NCBI GenBank assembly: GCA_030765055.1
Contig: CM060947.1
Coordinates: 48,597,547-48,661,546 of the forward strand
Direction: 5' to 3'
Source: Mantis religiosa
Lineage: Eukaryota; Arthropoda; Insecta; Mantodea; Mantidae
DNA: 64,000 nt
This document shows positions 59,380 through 64,000 of the stretch, piece after piece (positions within the stretch are counted from its first letter, which is position 1; each line of letters begins with the position of its first letter). The notes under the pieces are model-generated. The model was given only the letters and a program-made list of their open reading frames with translations. It was not told the origin of the DNA and did no database searches. The translations under genes were made by a program, and so were the position numbers.

Positions 59380-61375
59380 CGTAGGTCACATCAGTAAGTG
59401 CGAAGATGGTGAGAGCAAAAATATCAAACTGCGGGCAGAGAATTATAAACAAGAAAGTTTTTATATTAGTGACGACAAAATTTTAATGTGCAAATTCTGC
59501 AATCAGCATCTGGATTGGCAAAAGAAGGGTGTTTTAAACAAACACATCTGAAGTGGGGGACATTTTTGTGCCAAAGAAAGTTTCAAGAATAAATCTCAAA
59601 AGGAAAAACAAGGTGTAAAAGGGCAAGGCACAATTCAAATGATGTGTGAAAAAGTGAAGAGTGCTAAATCTGAAAAAAGTGGTTATGGTGAAGACATACT
59701 GAAGAAGTTCCTGAAGACAAACATCCCTCTTCAGAAAGTGGACCATCCAGCTTTTCGGGAGTACTTGTCAAAGTACCTTTCTTGACAAGTACCTTTCTTT
59801 ACGGCCATATGCCACGAAATTAACGAGATCATTTTCATATTTTAACTTCACTAAGCCAAAAAAGTTCTGTAACTAAAAAATCTAAATATTTAATTCAATT
59901 TAAGGATGTAAAATTACACAAAAACGAATTAAGGGCAGTAATCTTAATTTTGTAGCATGGTAGAGCCTATAAAGGACTCAAACTTGAGTCGTTTTGGCTG
60001 ATTTAAATCAATTTTGCGTTCAGGTATGTGCAAGGCTTCGGAGATCTGCTTAAGGCAAATACATTGCGATGTATGTACCTCGCTATGGAGAAGCAATGAA
60101 GACTGAAATAAAGAAGTGTCTGAAAGGAAAATCCATTGTTGTAGTTGCAGACGAGACTTCAGACATGCAGGGAAGATGTGTTTTTGTGGCTTTATTCTGA
60201 ACAATGTGTGACCAGGCAAGCCAGGACGTATTTGAAGGTAGTTGTAGCTTTCTCGACAAAGCAAATGGTACAATTGTAGCAGGGAAATCATTGACGCTTT
60301 GAAAGATGGACATCTCATACAAAAAGTACTTGGGATGGTATCTGATTCAGCTTATTACATGGGGATACACTTTGGAGCATTGCAAACTATAGTTGGTGAC
60401 CATCTCATGCATTTTCAGTGTTTTGCACATAAGGTGAAACTAGTTGTCAAAACTGAAAATGGCTTTCTTGCATTCAAGAAAAATGAAAAGTGCTTATATG
60501 AAATTTATTGAAGAAAGTTACCCAAATCTTCCAGCTGTAGTATTTTCTTTCACACATTGGAATTCATAGTTTAAATCTTTAGAATATGTAAACAAGTATT
60601 TAGATGCATTAATTTTTTTTCCCCTTCAATCTTTGGATGAAAATTTGTTAAACAACAGCTCTTCATACCTACTAACATTTTCACTGATGAATGCAATTAT
60701 TTTCAAGTACAGTGTCAGGCTAAATTTGTGGCCGAGGTGTCAGTCTCAATTAGTAAATTAATTACCCAATAGGAGGGCTCTTCCTACCCCTTTGCACATA
60801 AGTTGTGGGATGAGATATTAACTTTATACTTGGTGCTGAAAAGATGTGCTGGAGGATGGTTTCTCACTGATATAATGCAGTTCATGGACACCTTTTCAGA
60901 TCAAAATGTAAAATGAAAAATGAAAAACATGTTATGTTGTGTATGCTTAAGTTGAACAGCCACATGGCGGAAAATGTGACAAATGTCTTTTTCCAAGAGA
61001 TTGGCAAGCTTTCCAGTCCTGTCACTGCTGGCAGTGACTTCAATCAAATACAGGATTTTAAGTGAAAGTAAAAGTATGATCCCATTTTTTGTGATGTTAA
61101 AATGGATAGTTTTGTTGAGAGATATGAATATTTTCAGTCACAACTGATACAAACCATGCAGAATAATAGCAATGGAGACTGCCTACAATGCTGATGGCTG
61201 TTAAGCTCAAATACCCAGAGTTTGCCCGAGCATCTGTGCAATATATTTGGGGTCCAACGTAGATGCTGAAAGATATTTCAATAAATATGATTTGATTGGA
61301 GTGAGAGGAAGATTCAAATGACAGAACAGAATGTTGAAATATGTTCACTGCTTTCATTCAACAGCATTACTGAAT
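59380..61375 (+). pseudogene. hAT transposase with BED-type zinc finger, broken frames
   Basis: N-terminal ILMCKFCNQHLDWQKKGVLN plus KHI is a BED-like C2H2 finger. The frame then breaks at a stop, and ENLKKFL-like sequence follows (KKFLKTNIPLQKVDHPAFRE). About 60130-60200 holds VVADETSDMQGR, the first catalytic aspartate region. About 60330-60460 holds VLGMVSDSAYYMG and DHLMHFQCFAHKVKLVV, the second aspartate and the CxxH-like H motif. About 61255 has NVDAERYFNKYDL, the C-terminal dimerisation motif. At least six stops or frameshifts. It once encoded a full transposase of a type like that at 19.5 kb. Confidence 0.82.
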
Positions 61376-61388
61376 GATTAACTTATGA

Positions 61389-61650
61389 TGTGTGTTTGGA
61401 GGAATTTAGTAACAGTGACGTCAAAATTAATATAAAATTATTTGTGGTTGGTTTATTGACACTCGTCACTTACTTTTTCATATATTTATGAGAGACTAGT
61501 TTCAAAGGCCCTGGCCTCCATTTTCAATCTCTTCCCAACTCAGTTGGGAAGAGATTGAAAATGGAGGCCAGGGCCTTTGAAACTAGTCTCTCATAAATAT
61601 ATGAAAAAGTAAGTGACGAGTGTCAATAAACCAACCACAAATAATTTTAT
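61389..61650. mobile_element. Foldback repeat with perfect 114-bp arms and 12-bp target duplication
   Basis: Arms 61427-61540 and 61542-61655 are exact reverse complements (114 of 114) around one base. ATTAACTTATGA at 61377-61388 recurs at 61651-61662. The hAT sequence is continuous once it is removed, as the relative at 19.8 kb confirms. Each arm carries a degenerate hammerhead-like core (TTGAAAA, short stem, GAAA, CTAG, TC; 61555-61588 on plus, 61494-61527 on minus). Confidence 0.85.
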
Positions 61651-62063
61651 ATTAACTTATGAGTTATGGCATAGGCTAATTTTGTGCATTTTCTTTTTAA
61701 TGTGCTAGTTTTACATCAGTATGGATTTATCTTTTTTGTGTTACGCAGCATGCTTTAGTCTGTATCAGCTTGTTCTATATTTCTGTGTATTGCTTTAACC
61801 TATATTAATGTAAAATAAATTGACACTTTGTGCACTTTTAACTCACTGTCATTAATAACCCTCCATAAATGTTTTTAAATCTCATATAAATAATATTAAT
61901 ATTCATCATTTTTAAAAAAAAAATTAAAATGAAACCTTTTTTTTTCAAAATGCTATAAAGTATTAATTACAATTGTATAAATGCTACAAAAAGCTGAATG
62001 TAAAAATATAAATGCTAAATTTATGATTTCAGAATGCTAAATATCACTACCCCTAATTATCAC

Positions 62064-64000
62064 TGATATATGTACACTTGAATCTCAGTTCTATGTTGTT
62101 CACTTGTATCTTTTATGCAGGTATATGTTAAACTTTTAGGCATCAAATTTTGTCTCAATTATATTTCTCACCAATATGTTACATTTTACTGATCTCTGTA
62201 TACAAAATGTATTGACTTACTCACTCTTTATATGTTATTGTAGATATATATTATGCATGATTTCTTTATTCTGTATCATTACTGTTGCAGTACAAAACAG
62301 TAGGCTTGTTGGGCTGAGCTCAATATTTTTAGAATGCATTATTGCTGGATACATGGTAACAATATGGTCAGACTAAGTCTTTCTAGATTGCATCTGTGAT
62401 GCGTTGTTGATTGTGATGGAGAAGCAAGCCTGAATAATGAATGTGTTCCCAGTGTGTTGAGGAAACTAGGTTCTAAAAATGATACTATTTATGATACTAT
62501 TTATATCATAAACTCTCTGATGATAGTGCATATAATGTACCAGTAGAAGCAGAGAAAAATTGATGATTGTTTTGTGTTAAACATGTAAAGCACCAGTACT
62601 TTGAAATGTTTTCCTTTTTAAAGTTGAATTACTCCATTGCAGTTTTAGAGAAATAATATATTAAACTTTTCAGTTTTGTAAGAAAATTCACTTCTACATT
62701 ATTTTAACTGTCTTCCTTTGAAAACAGAACTGTAAATGATTTGTATAAACATTCAAAATTTTTCTTTAGAAACCTTATTGTTCTCTGTACATCATTCAGA
62801 TTAATGTTTGAAGAACTAATTTCATTATAATTTTGTTGCATGTTCAAGGTAGATGCAGGAAACCAAAACAGTAGTTAAATACCCAAAATGTTGTTGAAAT
62901 TAAACATTGTAAAACAATTCATTGAATATACCCAATGAAAGGTGAGTCAACTTAAACATTTACCTATTTGTAAGCAGAACATCATAAGCATCAATACCTG
63001 AGAATTAACAAGCAAAAAGTCAATCTATTTTAAGGTTCAAGTCCTCTCCACCTTTCTTCAGTAGTGGAATGTTTAAATGTGAGTCTTTTTCTGTAACTCT
63101 GCAAGAAACAGTTGAATGGAACCAAATCTTAAAACAATGAAAAGTATTCAAGAATTCAAATAAAAAAAACAACAAATGTAAAAATTGGCTAATATGAAAA
63201 TAAAAGCTCTTTTAAAGAGGTCTATATTTTTGTGTAGAAAGTTTTGCCTTGTTCTTATGGTATACCAATTATGAAAATTATATAACGTTACTCTCAGTGA
63301 AGATGACCTCACAGACTTTTCTCAGAAAATTTAGATAGAAACTTTATTTGTCATATAAATATCTTTAATGTGTGGTATTTTATCAAACACATTAAGGCCA
63401 TTTTTTGAGAAAATAAAATATTCTAAAAAGAAGACTACAGAACTATGGAGTGAGAAGAGGGATCTTCTTAAAAGCTTTTATGTTGAATCTTTGGAAGATA
63501 CTAAACTTGAACTACAAGTTTGGTATTTATTAATGTTTGTTTTTCAGTTATTCAATTCACAGACATACATATGGATATTTTTCTTAAAAAAGTTTTTTTT
63601 TTGGATTCAAAGGATCTCAAAACATATATTTACAGTGAAATCTCGATTTTTGGGTGGAGTAAAGGATCTCTACACACTAGGTACACTTTAGAGAAAGTAA
63701 AAATCTGATATGTAACACAGATGGATGTATAGGGTCGGGTGTCAGTCAAAGGTTACTAAAAATGCATTATGGCAAAAGTATTGGAAAATTTAAAATATTA
63801 CATAACATACAAATATGCTATTTTACTATATTGGGCAACAAATGTCAATGTTTGAAAATTACATCTGGTAGATGCCTGCTATTACTGGCAACACATTCTT
63901 CCAACTGCCAAATGAAAAAGGGCATCACACGATGCAATATGTACATTGGAATGTTTTGCATGGCTTCCCTTATCTGATTCTTGCATGATACATTGTTATG
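62064..64000. other. Gene-free end of the window
   Basis: A further exon of the aspartic protease-like gene could lie here, but none was found. 63480-63680 shares blocks with 54170-54400 (TTGGAAGATACTAAACTTGA) and ends ACAGTGAAATCTCGATTTTT, which resembles a pogo-type terminal repeat. Its 107-codon open frame (63368-63691) is therefore treated as repeat-derived. Confidence 0.4.

Larger units (their letters stand above)
58870..62055 (+). mobile_element. hAT element with 8-bp target duplication, interrupted by a foldback
   Basis: Starts TAAGGATGGTAATTTTTTGC. Its right end, on the other strand, starts TAGGGGTAGTGATATTTAGC. GTTATCAC (58862-58869) and ATTATCAC (62056-62063) agree in 7 of 8 bases. 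It is the fuller relative of 19533-20305. Foldback 61389-61650 is inserted near its 3' end. Confidence 0.88.

Overview
This is a eukaryotic, almost certainly insect, window: AT-rich, with introns of several kb, two spliced genes, and everything else built from layered transposable elements. The mix of mariner, Tc1, hAT, PIF/Harbinger, jockey-like LINEs, Penelope-like sequences and several tRNA-derived SINE families suits a large-genome polyneopteran. A cockroach or termite (Blattodea) is my guess; nothing in the sequence proves the order.

Layout. 0-5.5 kb: SINE-A copies, a decayed mariner (about 2045-4806) carrying a PIF/Harbinger-like element (2435-3755) and a SINE, then a perfect 141-bp inverted duplication of a tRNA-like SINE (5202-5527). 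8.0-9.7 kb: a 5'-truncated jockey-like LINE with one UGA stop and a possible 14-bp target duplication. 12-20 kb: SINE-C, a DDE transposase remnant, a 1.29-kb mariner with clear inverted ends (14660-15949), a three-level nest (repeat R1 split by a Tc1 element that is itself split by a SINE) and a deleted hAT element. 20-29 kb: mostly gene-free with SINE-A and R1 copies.

Gene 1 (29712-32615, +): a complete three-exon gene for a 120-residue acidic, lysine-rich prothymosin-alpha-like nuclear protein, with a 3' UTR of about 1 kb. Gene 2 (42801 to beyond 58276, +): the first four coding exons (160 residues) of a secreted cathepsin D-like aspartic protease behind a TATA box. Its active-site triad reads DTA rather than DTG/DSG and the flap tyrosine is missing, so it may be a non-catalytic paralogue. 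Its later exons were not found and probably lie beyond the window. Its introns hold a 3.4-kb hAT, LINE pieces, SINEs, foldback repeats and a Penelope GIY-YIG endonuclease remnant; another hAT follows exon 4.

The most interesting signal is a set of six foldback (inverted) repeats between 36 and 62 kb. Their arms carry hammerhead-ribozyme-like cores (CUGANGA, stem II, GAAA, a short self-complementary stem III, UC). Four have 12-13 bp target duplications, and two have one arm that begins at the predicted self-cleavage site. Together with the GIY-YIG remnant they look like terminal (pseudo-LTR) pieces of Penelope-like elements.
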